Origin: Ignavibacteriales bacterium
GTDB lineage: Bacteria; Bacteroidota; Ignavibacteria; Ignavibacteriales; Melioribacteraceae
Assembly (NCBI GenBank): GCA_016177735.1
Contig: JACOUS010000022.1
Location: 1-63,816, forward strand
Direction of reading: 5' to 3'
DNA: 63,816 bases
This document shows, one piece after another, positions 34,625 through 43,095 of this stretch (positions are counted from its first letter, which is position 1; each line of letters starts with the position of its first letter). The translations under genes were made by a program, and so were the position numbers. Under the pieces are notes generated by a model. The model was not told the origin of the DNA. It worked only from the letters and a program-made list of their open reading frames with translations, and ran no database searches.

Positions 34625-35200
34625 ATGAAAAAGAAAATTATATATCTCTTGCTGCCGGTTCTGGCTTTATTCGTCTCATGCGGCGACAACGGCACAAACA
34701 ATATTGATAACCAAAATTCGGAGAGAGTATTTTATTCCAATTCGTTCGAATCGGAAACGGATATTTCCGGCTGGCAAGGATTAACAAAAGAAATGATTGC
34801 CGATGAAGCTTTCCCGGCGAACGGACAGCATTCGCTGCATATCAGCGGTGCTTGTCTTCAGCCGGCGGCGTCAATTGAACTTGATAATACAAGCGAAGGA
34901 ATGTACAAACTAAAATTCTGGGCGAAGATGGGACAGCCTTCGCAATCGGCAGCATTGGTTTTAAAAACGGAAGGCGGCGATGATAACAAAATAGAAATTA
35001 CCGCAAATTCTCTTGACTGGCGGTATTATGAATCTGAAAATTATATTCAGGTGCCGGTGGATAAAAAAATGATACTGGAAATTTGGGTTGGCGGAATCGT
35101 TTCAGCCGACGTATATATTGATAATTTAAAGATAGAAAAGTACGAGCCGCTTTTAGCGGCGAAAAGTGTTTATAAATCCGTGATCAATGTTTTTAAATGA
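34625..35200 (+). CDS. Lipoprotein with a carbohydrate-binding-like beta-sandwich
   Basis: A 191-residue lipoprotein: signal 'KKIIYLLLPVLALFVSCGDN' with the lipobox cysteine, then a linker and a domain of about 150 residues with 'YSNSFESETDISGW', 'NGQHSLHISG' and 'VYIDNLKIEKYE', features shared with CBM4/9-like jelly-roll domains. Ligand unknown. The ATG at 34625 has the Shine-Dalgarno GGAGAATCAA; an earlier TTG is less likely. It follows the serpin lipoprotein by 66 bases and may be co-transcribed, and precedes a two-component system. Confidence 0.65.
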   Translation: MKKKIIYLLLPVLALFVSCGDNGTNNIDNQNSERVFYSNSFESETDISGWQGLTKEMIADEAFPANGQHSLHISGACLQPAASIELDNTSEGMYKLKFWAKMGQPSQSAALVLKTEGGDDNKIEITANSLDWRYYESENYIQVPVDKKMILEIWVGGIVSADVYIDNLKIEKYEPLLAAKSVYKSVINVFK

Positions 35201-35274
35201 TGCCGGTAAAAAAAAAATCCATTGTAGGTAGTGCATCAGTAATTTATCTTTCGGCGGAAAATCGATGATAAAAA

Positions 35275-36702
35275 ATGAATATTATACGAAAGTTTTTAAC
35301 AGAGCATTACTATAAAGTTAGAATCATTGTTACGTTTTGTGCCGTTACAATTTTTCTTGTAATCTTGATGACGTGGGCGGGATATGTTTTCGTAAAAGAA
35401 ATGTATCTCGCCGATATTTCGGAAAAAGTAATCAGCGTTTCCAAATTAACTGCCGGCAACATTAATAAAGAATATCTGAACTTATTTGAAATCGGTCCGC
35501 CGACCAAGACAACACAGAATTACTTCGAAGAAATTTTCAACAGATACAAAAAAGTTTATCCCCATCTTCACGTTTTTATCTTTGATAAAAATTTCGAAAT
35601 ACTTTTTCATTCTGAACAGCAGAGATCAACCGGTTTGATCGAACCGGGATTGCAGATAAATCAAAAAGAAATTTTTGAATTGAACGACGGCAACTCTAAT
35701 GCATCACTGCCGTTTAAGGGCGAGGACGACAAATGGTATTTGTGGGGCTTTAACCGGCTAAACAATAATTACTGGCTCGGCATAAAAGAGAGCGCCGCTC
35801 AATTGGAAAAAATAGATGAGCTTGCCGTAAAATTTTTGTTCATCGGAGCTGCCGGAATATTTGCAGCAATAGTTTTGAGTTTGATAATTGCCAAATCTAT
35901 CTCGCGTCCGGTAGATTTGCTTGCAAGTTATAGTTCACAAATCGGCAAAGGTAATTTTCAAATTAAAGCGCCCGAAGAAATGAAAGGAGAATTCGAAAAT
36001 CTCACAAAGGCAATGGAAAAAATGAAAAATGATCTTTCCGATAATCAAAAAGAAAAAGAAAAAATGCTTGCACAAATTGCACACGAAATTAGAAATCCAT
36101 TGGGGGGAATTGAACTGCTTGCCGGTTTAACAAAAGAGGATCTTCAAAGACATCAAATCAACGCGAGCTATGTTGAAAAAATTATTTATGAAATTAACGG
36201 ACTGAAAAAGTTAATTACCGCTTTTCTGGAATTCAGTAAACCTGTACCGGCTAATCCGCAAGTGTGCAATCTGAAATTGTTGGTAGAAGAAGCGCTCGAA
36301 AATTTTGACGGCACGATAAAGTCGAAAGTAATCGGGACTGTGAAAGAGATCAAACAAGAAAAAGTTTTTTTTGATTCCGGGCATTTGAAACAAATATTAA
36401 CAAACATATTAGCCAATTCTGTTGATGCTGTTGAAAACGAAGGAACGATTTCAATCTCTTCTCATTCCGAAAAAGGTTCGTGGAAAATATTGATAACGGA
36501 TAACGGACCGGGTATTCCGGCAGAGAGTATGAATTCCGTTTTCAATCCTTTTTTCACGACTAAGAAGGACGGTACCGGTTTGGGATTGGCGGTCTGCAAA
36601 AAACTTTGTGCTGAAAACAAATCGACAATTGAGATTGAGAGCAAAAACGGTTCCGGTACCACATTAATTATAAGCGGGGCGGATGCAAATGAAATCAGAT
36701 AA
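35275..36702 (+). CDS. Sensor histidine kinase (HAMP, HisKA, HATPase)
   Basis: The 475-residue kinase has membrane segments at about 17-40 and 188-208 around a periplasmic sensor of about 145 residues, a HAMP domain (208-260), the H-box 'AQIAHEIRNPLGGIE' with His270, N box 'NILANSVDAVENEG', G1 'DNGPGIP' and 'GTGLGLA'. The stop overlaps the response regulator gene by 20 bases, so the two are coupled. It passes a periplasmic signal to an NtrC-type regulator. The next two genes in the same direction encode a periplasmic coiled-coil and a beta-barrel protein, which may be involved in the signal. Confidence 0.93.
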   Translation: MNIIRKFLTEHYYKVRIIVTFCAVTIFLVILMTWAGYVFVKEMYLADISEKVISVSKLTAGNINKEYLNLFEIGPPTKTTQNYFEEIFNRYKKVYPHLHVFIFDKNFEILFHSEQQRSTGLIEPGLQINQKEIFELNDGNSNASLPFKGEDDKWYLWGFNRLNNNYWLGIKESAAQLEKIDELAVKFLFIGAAGIFAAIVLSLIIAKSISRPVDLLASYSSQIGKGNFQIKAPEEMKGEFENLTKAMEKMKNDLSDNQKEKEKMLAQIAHEIRNPLGGIELLAGLTKEDLQRHQINASYVEKIIYEINGLKKLITAFLEFSKPVPANPQVCNLKLLVEEALENFDGTIKSKVIGTVKEIKQEKVFFDSGHLKQILTNILANSVDAVENEGTISISSHSEKGSWKILITDNGPGIPAESMNSVFNPFFTTKKDGTGLGLAVCKKLCAENKSTIEIESKNGSGTTLIISGADANEIR

Positions 36703-38059
36703 AATTTTTGTGATAGAAGATAACGAAACTATGCGGCTTGGAATTTCCGAAAGCTTAAAACGCGATGGCTATACAATTTTTGCTTTTGATAACGGACCCG
36801 ACGCACTCAAAAATTATTTGGTGAATCCCGTTCCGGCTGCAATTATTGATTTAAAAATGGAACCGATTGACGGAATACAAATTCTCGAAGAGCTGAAAAA
36901 ACTGAATCCCAAAATCGAAGTGATAATGATTTCTGCATACGGCACGGTTGAAACAGCCGTTAAAGCAATGCAGCTCGGTGCTTGTGATTTTTTGACGAAA
37001 CCGTTTTCGAACGAGGAACTCCGGCTGAAAGTGAAAAAAGTTTTCGAAAAAATTTTGAACGAACAAAAAATTGAAAGCTTGATTGAACAAAACAGAATTT
37101 TGAGCGAAGAATTATATACCGGTTACGATGATATGATCGGCAGTTCCGATGCGATCAAAAAAGTATTTGGTGTAATTGAACAAGTTGCAGATAAAGGCAG
37201 CGTCGTATTGATTCAAGGCGAAAGCGGCACGGGAAAAGAACTTGCAGCGCTTGCAATTCATAAAAAAAGCAGACGTGTATCGGAGCCGTTCATTAAAATT
37301 AATTGCGGCGCGCTAAATGAAAATCTTTTGGAAAGCGAATTGTTCGGACATGAAAAAGGTGCGTTCACCGGTGCAATCAAAAATAAAAAAGGTAGGTTCG
37401 AACTTGCCGATAAAGGCACGCTGTTTCTTGATGAGATCGGCGATGTATCGCCGGCAATGCAAGTAAAACTTTTGCGCGTTCTTCAAGAAGGGGAGTTTGA
37501 AAGAGTCGGCGGCGAAGAAACTTTGAAGACGGATGTTAGAATAATCTGCGCAACGAACCGCGATCTCCACAAATTAATTTCGGAAGGAAAGTTTAGAGAA
37601 GACCTTTATTACAGACTTAGTGTAATACCGATTGATATTCCTCCGCTGCGCAAAAGAAAAGAAGATATTGTTTCTCTCGTAGAACATTTTTTGAAAAAGA
37701 CCGCTGAAAAAAATCATATGACTTGCAGAAGAATCAACAAAGAAGGATTGAAATTATTGATTGAATACCCGTGGCCCGGCAACATCCGCGAAATGGAAAA
37801 TTTGATGGAACGATTATCGGTAATTTCTATCGGCGAAGAAATAGAAGCGGAATCGGTTGCGCAGCATCTCGGACAAACGAAAACCTTTTTTAACAACAAC
37901 GGTAATTTACCTCTTGAAGATGCGGTTTATTCTTACGAAAGAAATTTAATAGTAGAAGCGATGAGAAAAGCCGGCGGAGTTAAAAATCGTGCGGCAAAAA
38001 TTTTGGGCATCGGCACAAGTGTTCTCTATTACAAGCTGGAAAAATTCGGACTGCTGTAA
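36683..38059 (+). CDS. Sigma-54-dependent response regulator (NtrC family)
   Basis: A 458-residue activator: receiver domain with phospho-acceptor Asp56 ('IIDLKMEP'), AAA+ domain with Walker A 'GESGTGKE', the sigma-54 contact loop 'GAFTGA', 'GTLFLDEIGDV' and 'RFREDLYYRL'-type motifs ('KFREDLYYRLSVIP'), and a C-terminal Fis-type helix-turn-helix ('GVKNRAAKILGIGTSVLYYK'). The ATG at 36683 may be replaced by one at 36689. It works with the kinase encoded just upstream. A sigma-54 site for its targets was not found in the window. Confidence 0.95.
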   Translation: MQMKSDKIFVIEDNETMRLGISESLKRDGYTIFAFDNGPDALKNYLVNPVPAAIIDLKMEPIDGIQILEELKKLNPKIEVIMISAYGTVETAVKAMQLGACDFLTKPFSNEELRLKVKKVFEKILNEQKIESLIEQNRILSEELYTGYDDMIGSSDAIKKVFGVIEQVADKGSVVLIQGESGTGKELAALAIHKKSRRVSEPFIKINCGALNENLLESELFGHEKGAFTGAIKNKKGRFELADKGTLFLDEIGDVSPAMQVKLLRVLQEGEFERVGGEETLKTDVRIICATNRDLHKLISEGKFREDLYYRLSVIPIDIPPLRKRKEDIVSLVEHFLKKTAEKNHMTCRRINKEGLKLLIEYPWPGNIREMENLMERLSVISIGEEIEAESVAQHLGQTKTFFNNNGNLPLEDAVYSYERNLIVEAMRKAGGVKNRAAKILGIGTSVLYYKLEKFGLL

Positions 38060-38070
38060 TTGTTGTACTA

Positions 38071-38098
38071 TTAACCCGCGGCTTAAGCCGCGGGTTAA
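38071..38098. repeat. Perfect 28-base palindrome between the regulator and coiled-coil genes
   Basis: The half-arm TTAACCCGCGGCTT is followed directly by its exact reverse complement, giving a 28-base perfect palindrome with no loop. The next bases are CGAAAAAAA rather than a T-run, so termination on the + strand is unlikely; it fits a REP-type element. Confidence 0.65.
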
Positions 38099-38117
38099 CG
38101 AAAAAAATACAAAACCT

Positions 38118-38161
38118 AAAACCGTTTTACCTGTCCGGCGTTCTTTTTGACGGAACGGTTT
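38118..38161. repeat. Imperfect palindrome upstream of the coiled-coil gene
   Basis: AAACCGTT and AACGGTTT flank about 28 bases that contain CCGGCGTTC and a T-run. It follows the perfect palindrome by 20 bases and resembles the same class of intergenic element. Confidence 0.5.
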
Positions 38162-38178
38162 ACCAATATGAAAGCTAT

Positions 38179-39168
38179 ATGAAAATGATTAACAAAAAAT
38201 ATTTTGCGGCACATCAAATTCTGCTGTTCGTGGTTCTCATTTTTTGGGGAAATACATCCGCGCAGACAATTTCATCTTTAGAAAACAGATTCAAAGATTT
38301 ATCGAGCCGCTTGAACACTGAAACTTCTTCCCTCGATTCCTTAAAAAATATTTACAACCAAAAAATAAAAGAGATTGACCGGCTAAAAAGAAATGATGAT
38401 TCGGATCAGAATACAATTAAGAAATTAATGGCGGCTTCGGTCGGTATTTCAAACAAGATCGATCAGAAGCAGAAAAAAGTTAATGAACTAGAAACGGAGA
38501 TCGAAAAGCTAAAGGGAATAATTGAAAAAAGATTTACGGCAACTATTGATTCGCTGGCGGAACTAAAGTCGCCCGGTAATTATAAAGGAAATAAAGAAGA
38601 ACTCGAAAAACAGATTCTGATTTTTACCGAGAAAAAAGTTTTAATGACGCCGAAGATTTATTCGTTGTCATACAATCCCGAAAAAATTCTTACGTTAAAA
38701 CCTTCCTCGGCGGCTTCGATGGAAGAAAAAAATATTTATAATGAATATCTGCGTGAAGCACTCAACGAAACGGAAACAAAGTTGAATCAGATTCGTAATT
38801 TGAATTCGGAAGTTAAGCAGATATTGTTACTCCAAAAGAAAACGAAAAAGTTTCTAGAAGATGTCGAGTTCAGTTCCGGTTTCAGCAGATCGGCACTTGC
38901 AATAAGGGGGCAAGATAAAAACACACAAGTTTCCACATTAACCGGCGGAACAGGCAAAGATTTTATTCAAGTGAATACATATTTGTACATACTCAAACAA
39001 CTCGATGTTAATACGGTGCCGGAAGTAAAAAGTAAAAACAGTTTTTCTTTTGATGCTAAAAACAAAAATTTAACTCTGCAAGAATATTCCGATTTGCTGG
39101 CGGAAGTGGAAAACCGGCTTGCCGATTACCGGCTTGTACTGAAAAATAAAATCAGCACTTCTAATTGA
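38179..39168 (+). CDS. Exported coiled-coil protein of unknown function
   Basis: A 329-residue protein with a signal peptide ('HQILLFVVLIFWGNTSAQ', cleavage after 'TSA') and long coiled-coil stretches (about 35-110 and 170-230) rich in Glu, Lys and Leu, e.g. 'EIDRLKRNDDSDQNTIKKLM'. No known domain is recognisable. It is predicted to be periplasmic. The next gene overlaps it by 4 bases, so the two proteins are likely partners, and both sit in line with the upstream kinase/regulator pair. A Shine-Dalgarno is not obvious; an alternative ATG lies 6 bases later. Confidence 0.65.
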   Translation: MKMINKKYFAAHQILLFVVLIFWGNTSAQTISSLENRFKDLSSRLNTETSSLDSLKNIYNQKIKEIDRLKRNDDSDQNTIKKLMAASVGISNKIDQKQKKVNELETEIEKLKGIIEKRFTATIDSLAELKSPGNYKGNKEELEKQILIFTEKKVLMTPKIYSLSYNPEKILTLKPSSAASMEEKNIYNEYLREALNETETKLNQIRNLNSEVKQILLLQKKTKKFLEDVEFSSGFSRSALAIRGQDKNTQVSTLTGGTGKDFIQVNTYLYILKQLDVNTVPEVKSKNSFSFDAKNKNLTLQEYSDLLAEVENRLADYRLVLKNKISTSN

Positions 39169-40196
39169 GCCGAACAGTGTGGAAATCATTTCTTGCCGGA
39201 ATAATTTTTTTTCTCTTCGCCGCATCCATCTTTCCGCAGATTAATCTTCAAGGCAATCTCGAAGCGGGATTTTTTAAATCATCCGGAAATTTACTGAGCA
39301 ATGAAAATAATTTAATGGTTGCGCTCGAAGGGAAATTCGGTTACAAGTATAAACAAGAGAACACCGAATTTTCCGTTGAGTTGAAAATGCGCCCCGAGAT
39401 TTACGCGATTGACAAGAAACTTTCTACGTTGATATTCAAAGCCGGTGGAAATTTTTTCCGCCGCGAAGAAAATTTTGATTGGGCAATTAATGCCGGCAGA
39501 CAACTGAGTAAAATATCCGGCAATAATATAGATATTAATTACGATCTGTTTTCTATTGAAGGCAATTCAATCTTTTACTGGCTTGAAGACACACCGATTC
39601 TTTTTCTTGCCGGTTATGCTTATCAAAATATTGATTCCGAAACGGATCAAAGCAATGATATTATTTATTTCGAAGGGAAGGCAAACACAAACTTCGGTAC
39701 ATATTTTAAAGCCGGATACGGAGTGTACGCGGAAAAGTTTACGATCGAGGGAGAGACAATAGAAAATTTTATCACAAGCAAAGAAAAAATACCCGGTTAC
39801 AAAGCCGGTCCTTCAATTGAAATTTTTTACATGAAAGATTTTGTATTGAATGCCCGGTATAAATTTCTATTTCATCAATCCAACCGGATTAAATTTCCAT
39901 CCCACGAACAGAGAATTAGAATGATAACCGGAAAAATTCTCTTTGATGATTTCTCTATCTTTCTGCTTGTTGATTATAACTTGCGAAGTATCAAAAAGAA
40001 AGATGACGAGGAGCAGACAAATATTCTTTACTCGCCGTTCAATTTGGAAAATCAGGTGAGCTTGAAATTCAGTTACGAGCTTTCCGAAAATGCAGAAGTT
40101 TATATGAAAGGCAGCTACTTCCGTAACGATCTTGTTTATAACAACTACATGTTCGAAGGCTGGAATCTTTTACTTGGGATAGAATTGAGTAAATGA
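39165..40196 (+). CDS. Probable outer-membrane beta-barrel protein
   Basis: The 343-residue product has an N-terminal signal ('LAGIIFFLFAASIFPQ') followed by alternating polar/hydrophobic strands with frequent aromatic ends ('YFKAGYGVYAEKF', 'NARYKFLFHQSNRIKFP'), typical of outer-membrane barrels, and ends in a beta strand ('EGWNLLLGIELSK'). Start codon TTG at 39165 overlaps the previous stop (TTGA); GTG at 39177 is an alternative. No named family is recognised. It shares an operon with the coiled-coil protein. Confidence 0.65.
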   Translation: MSRTVWKSFLAGIIFFLFAASIFPQINLQGNLEAGFFKSSGNLLSNENNLMVALEGKFGYKYKQENTEFSVELKMRPEIYAIDKKLSTLIFKAGGNFFRREENFDWAINAGRQLSKISGNNIDINYDLFSIEGNSIFYWLEDTPILFLAGYAYQNIDSETDQSNDIIYFEGKANTNFGTYFKAGYGVYAEKFTIEGETIENFITSKEKIPGYKAGPSIEIFYMKDFVLNARYKFLFHQSNRIKFPSHEQRIRMITGKILFDDFSIFLLVDYNLRSIKKKDDEEQTNILYSPFNLENQVSLKFSYELSENAEVYMKGSYFRNDLVYNNYMFEGWNLLLGIELSK

Positions 40197-40234
40197 TTTT
40201 AAATCCAACTGCATGTCAAAGAAATCTTAAAGAA

Positions 40235-41353
40235 TCACTTTCTTTCCTTTATCACATAATCTCTATCGTTCTGAAAATTATGTACCATTAACTCGCCAAG
40301 CAGACCGATTGCAAAAAATTGCACACCGACAATTATCAGCAAAATGCCAAGGAAGAAAATCGGGCGGTTATTGATGCCGATGCCGAAAAATATTTTTTCG
40401 TAAGTGAGCCACAAACTTATTACAACTCCGGCAAATGCAGTTATCATACCGACAAAACCGAACAAGTGCATCGGTCGTTGAATGTAACGAGTTGTGAAGA
40501 GTACGGTGATTAAATCAATAAATCCTTTGAAGAAACGTGAGATGCCGAATTTTGTTTTGCCGTAACGGCGCGGATTGTGCTTTACAACTACCTCGGAAAC
40601 AGAAAAACCTTTCCAGCCGGCAAGCACCGGAATATATCTATGAAGTTCGCCGTAAACATTTATGCTTTGTACAACGTGGCGGCGGTATGCTTTCAAGCCG
40701 CAGTTGAAATCGTGAATCTTTACTTTCGAAAAGAAGCGAGTTACAAAATTGAAAAAACGCGAAGAATATTTTTTTATGAACGGGTCGTATCTTTTCTTTT
40801 TCCATCCTGAAACAAGATCAAAACCCTCGTCAAGTTTTTTCAAAAGACTTGGGATTTCCGCCGGATCGTCCTGAAGATCTGCATCCATTGTGATAACTGC
40901 TTCGCCGGTCGCATGTTTGAATCCGACTTGCAGTGCAGCAGATTTTCCGTAGTTGGTTCTAAAACTTAGAAAATGTACGCGGTTATCGATGCGCGCGAGG
41001 TCTTTAATTACTACAAGCGATTTATCCGTACTTCCATCATCAACAAAAATTATTTCGTGATCGCTGTTAACGGTCTTCAAAGATTTTTTGATTTCGTTGT
41101 AAAGCGGTCTGAGAGATTCTTCTTCATTTAAAAGAGGAACGATGATAGAAACTTTTTTAAAGCTGATAGCTTGTGTTTCAACTGCCGGTTGTTTTTGCTG
41201 CTGAGAAGGATATTTTTTTTTGTAATGATGATATCTTCTGTATGTTTTTTTTTGCTGCTGCGGGCTGTTTTGTTCCGAATTTTGTGAATTCTGGCTTTCT
41301 GGTTTGTTTTGTCCGTTCAAAATTTCATCCGTTTTTCTTAATAAATGCACCAA
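40235..41353 (-). CDS. Polyprenyl-phosphate-type glycosyltransferase (GT2) with a low-complexity N-terminus
   Basis: The 372-residue protein has a Gln/Lys/Tyr-rich N-terminus (about 15-60), then a GT2 domain ('VSIIVPLLNEEESLRPLYNE', 'EIIFVDDGSTDKSL', 'AVITMDADLQDDP') and two C-terminal membrane helices (about 283-305 and 325-350), the architecture of enzymes that attach a sugar to undecaprenyl phosphate. 'NPRRYGKTKFGISRFFKG' is the usual membrane-proximal motif. The start is uncertain: TTG at 41353, GTG at 41350 or TTG at 41320. It is a separate minus-strand gene that may act with the glycan cluster. Confidence 0.85.
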   Translation of the reverse strand: MVHLLRKTDEILNGQNKPESQNSQNSEQNSPQQQKKTYRRYHHYKKKYPSQQQKQPAVETQAISFKKVSIIVPLLNEEESLRPLYNEIKKSLKTVNSDHEIIFVDDGSTDKSLVVIKDLARIDNRVHFLSFRTNYGKSAALQVGFKHATGEAVITMDADLQDDPAEIPSLLKKLDEGFDLVSGWKKKRYDPFIKKYSSRFFNFVTRFFSKVKIHDFNCGLKAYRRHVVQSINVYGELHRYIPVLAGWKGFSVSEVVVKHNPRRYGKTKFGISRFFKGFIDLITVLFTTRYIQRPMHLFGFVGMITAFAGVVISLWLTYEKIFFGIGINNRPIFFLGILLIIVGVQFFAIGLLGELMVHNFQNDRDYVIKERK

Positions 41354-41497
41354 TAGTTTTCATTAATAAAATCACTGGTTTGACACGCCAAAGTTATAGC
41401 TTGCCGTCACTAAAATCAATTTGCACATCTTTTTCTTTACATCAATAAAAATTGAGTTTACAACTTGCCTATTCTAATTTGTCGATTAGTTAGGTTG

Positions 41498-41524
41498 TTG
41501 ACACTACTTATTACAATATATAAT
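41498..41524 (+). promoter_or_regulatory. Candidate sigma-70-like promoter upstream of small membrane protein gene
   Basis: TTGACA (41498-41503) and TATAAT (41519-41524) are separated by 15 bases, 26 bases before the ATG at 41550, which itself has a GAGGAGAAAG Shine-Dalgarno. The spacer is 2 bases short of the ideal. Confidence 0.4.
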
Positions 41525-41549
41525 TTTCTTTTGAGGAGAAAGATTAACT

Positions 41550-41891
41550 ATGGGCGGAATAATATTCTGGGCAATTATCAGGACAGCAGTATTAATTCCG
41601 GCTTTGTGGATCTTGCAAGGTTACATCGAGTATAAATACTGGTGGTGGTTCGGAATTATGGCAATTTACGGAGTCATCATTCATCCGGCGATGATACAAT
41701 ACAGATTATTCAAAGAAGAGAATGACGAAATAATAAACCACACACTCTGTTCAACATGCAAACATTTTGATAAGACAGCAGTAATTTGTTTGATGTACGA
41801 TAAACACCCAACTCTGGATTATCTTCCGTGTGGAGGAACAGGCTGGGAACCGGTGGGTGAGAAAAATGAAGAAAGAGAAATTTATTCTTAA
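41550..41891 (+). CDS. Small membrane protein with C-terminal cysteine motif
   Basis: A 113-residue protein with two hydrophobic segments (about 4-23 and 31-49) and a cytoplasmic or soluble C-terminal domain with C-x2-C ('LCSTCKHF', 67-74), a third cysteine ('VICLMYDKHP') and a fourth in 'YLPCGGTGWEP', a likely metal site. No named family is recognised. Promoter-like and strong Shine-Dalgarno sequences precede it, and it overlaps the next small gene by 26 bases, implying coupling. Confidence 0.7.
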   Translation: MGGIIFWAIIRTAVLIPALWILQGYIEYKYWWWFGIMAIYGVIIHPAMIQYRLFKEENDEIINHTLCSTCKHFDKTAVICLMYDKHPTLDYLPCGGTGWEPVGEKNEEREIYS

Positions 41892-42105
41892 AGAGGATTC
41901 ATTGAAAAAAAGAGTAATCTTTTGTGCCGAATGCGGCGAAGAACTTGAGCTATTCGGGATAGACGATAAAAAAATTAATCTCGAAGAACTTCAAGAGCGG
42001 CACAAAAAATGCAAAGAAGCCGGCAAGTTCAAAGGCGATAAATGTGCAATGCTCTTTATTGCAGAATCCAACGATGAAATTTTTAATCCCGATGAAGACG
42101 ATTAA
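41866..42105 (+). CDS. Small cysteine-containing hypothetical protein
   Basis: The 79-residue product has a C-x2-C pair ('VIFCAECGEELELFG', 15-29) and two more cysteines in a charged helical region ('KKCKEAGKFKGDKCA'), a pattern suggesting zinc or redox binding. The C-terminus is acidic. I chose the ATG at 41866, preceded by GGTGAG, over an earlier in-frame start. It overlaps the previous gene by 26 bases and converges with the binding-lipoprotein gene (overlap 42083-42105). Function unknown. Confidence 0.65.
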   Translation: MKKEKFILKEDSLKKRVIFCAECGEELELFGIDDKKINLEELQERHKKCKEAGKFKGDKCAMLFIAESNDEIFNPDEDD

Positions 42106-42979
42106 ATATATCTAACACTGCTTCGGCAAAACGCGGACCCGGGCGCGAATACAAATCTCTATCTACTAGGAAAAAATTTTTGTTGTTAATGCTTTTCAAC
42201 CGTTTCCATTCCGGGTAAATATTTACAACTCTTTCCAGCTTATCATCAAGTGCGGTCGGATAAAAAATGTAATCGGGATTTTGTTTCAAAAGTTCTTCGC
42301 GGCTGAATACAGGGTAATTCATTTTGATTCCGCTTGCAATATTTTTTATTCCGCAGATTTCAAAAAATTCGCTGAAGAAAGTACTCTCTCCGGCAAGCAT
42401 AATCGGGCTTGCTTCCACCATCAAAGCGGCAGATTTTTTCGAATTATTTTTTGATGAGGCAGATATAAAATTAATTACCGAATCCCATTTTGCAATTTGA
42501 TCTTCTGCAGTTTTTTCAACGCCGAAAATTTTTCCGAAATCCAAATATGTTTTTTTTATGCCTTGATAGTTGCGCGGATTAGAAACGAAAATTTTTAAAC
42601 CGAGTCCGCGGAATTTATCGTACGTTTCTTTCGTGTTCCCCTCAACAGAAATAAAAAGTAAATCCGGTTTTAGTGTAATTATTTTTTCGAAATCGTAAGT
42701 GAGCATATCGCCGACCTTCTCGATTCTTTTTGCATCTTCGGGATAGTTGCAATAAAGCGTGTTGCCAATAAGATGTTTTTGCAGACCGAGACTATAAATC
42801 ATTTCGGTAAGATTCGGCGCAAGTGTAATTATCCTTTCGGGTTTTTTATCGAAGACAAATTTATTACCGAGATCGTCGGTTATCGATATTCCGTTTGTAG
42901 TTTCGCTGCCGCTTTTCGAGCATGAAATGAGAAGCAGTGCGGAAAAAATAAATATGATTGTCAGAAGAATTTTTTTCAT
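42083..42979 (-). CDS. BtuF/FecB-type substrate-binding lipoprotein
   Basis: The 298-residue lipoprotein (lipobox 'LLISCSKSG') belongs to the helical-backbone periplasmic binding family for cobalamin, haem and siderophores: 'ITDDLGNKFVFDKKPERIIT', 'LAPNLTEMIYSLGLQKHLIG', 'GNTLYCNYPEDAKRIEKVGD', and 'WKRLKSINNKNFFLVDRDLY'. The sequence around 'YCNYPEDAKRIEKVGDM' fits the BtuF branch. No BtuC/BtuD genes are next to it and no B12 riboswitch was seen in the 116-base leader. Confidence 0.85.
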   Translation of the reverse strand: MKKILLTIIFIFSALLLISCSKSGSETTNGISITDDLGNKFVFDKKPERIITLAPNLTEMIYSLGLQKHLIGNTLYCNYPEDAKRIEKVGDMLTYDFEKIITLKPDLLFISVEGNTKETYDKFRGLGLKIFVSNPRNYQGIKKTYLDFGKIFGVEKTAEDQIAKWDSVINFISASSKNNSKKSAALMVEASPIMLAGESTFFSEFFEICGIKNIASGIKMNYPVFSREELLKQNPDYIFYPTALDDKLERVVNIYPEWKRLKSINNKNFFLVDRDLYSRPGPRFAEAVLDIFNRLHRD

Positions 42980-43095
42980 ATGGGAATCTCTGTTTGCTGA
43001 TTATTAATTGATGCTTCTCTTTCATCAAAGATAATTATTAACCGGAATATGAACAAAGCGGTACGTTTTAATTTAAATTCCCAATTTCTTAAAAA

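Noticed and set aside
38071-38098. Terminator reading of the 28-base palindrome
   Set aside because: The hairpin is followed by an A-run on the + strand and by no convincing T-run on either side, so it was kept as a repeat.
42980-43095. Cobalamin riboswitch in front of the BtuF-like gene
   Set aside because: No B12-box-like GCCACTG or matching stems are found in the 116-base leader.
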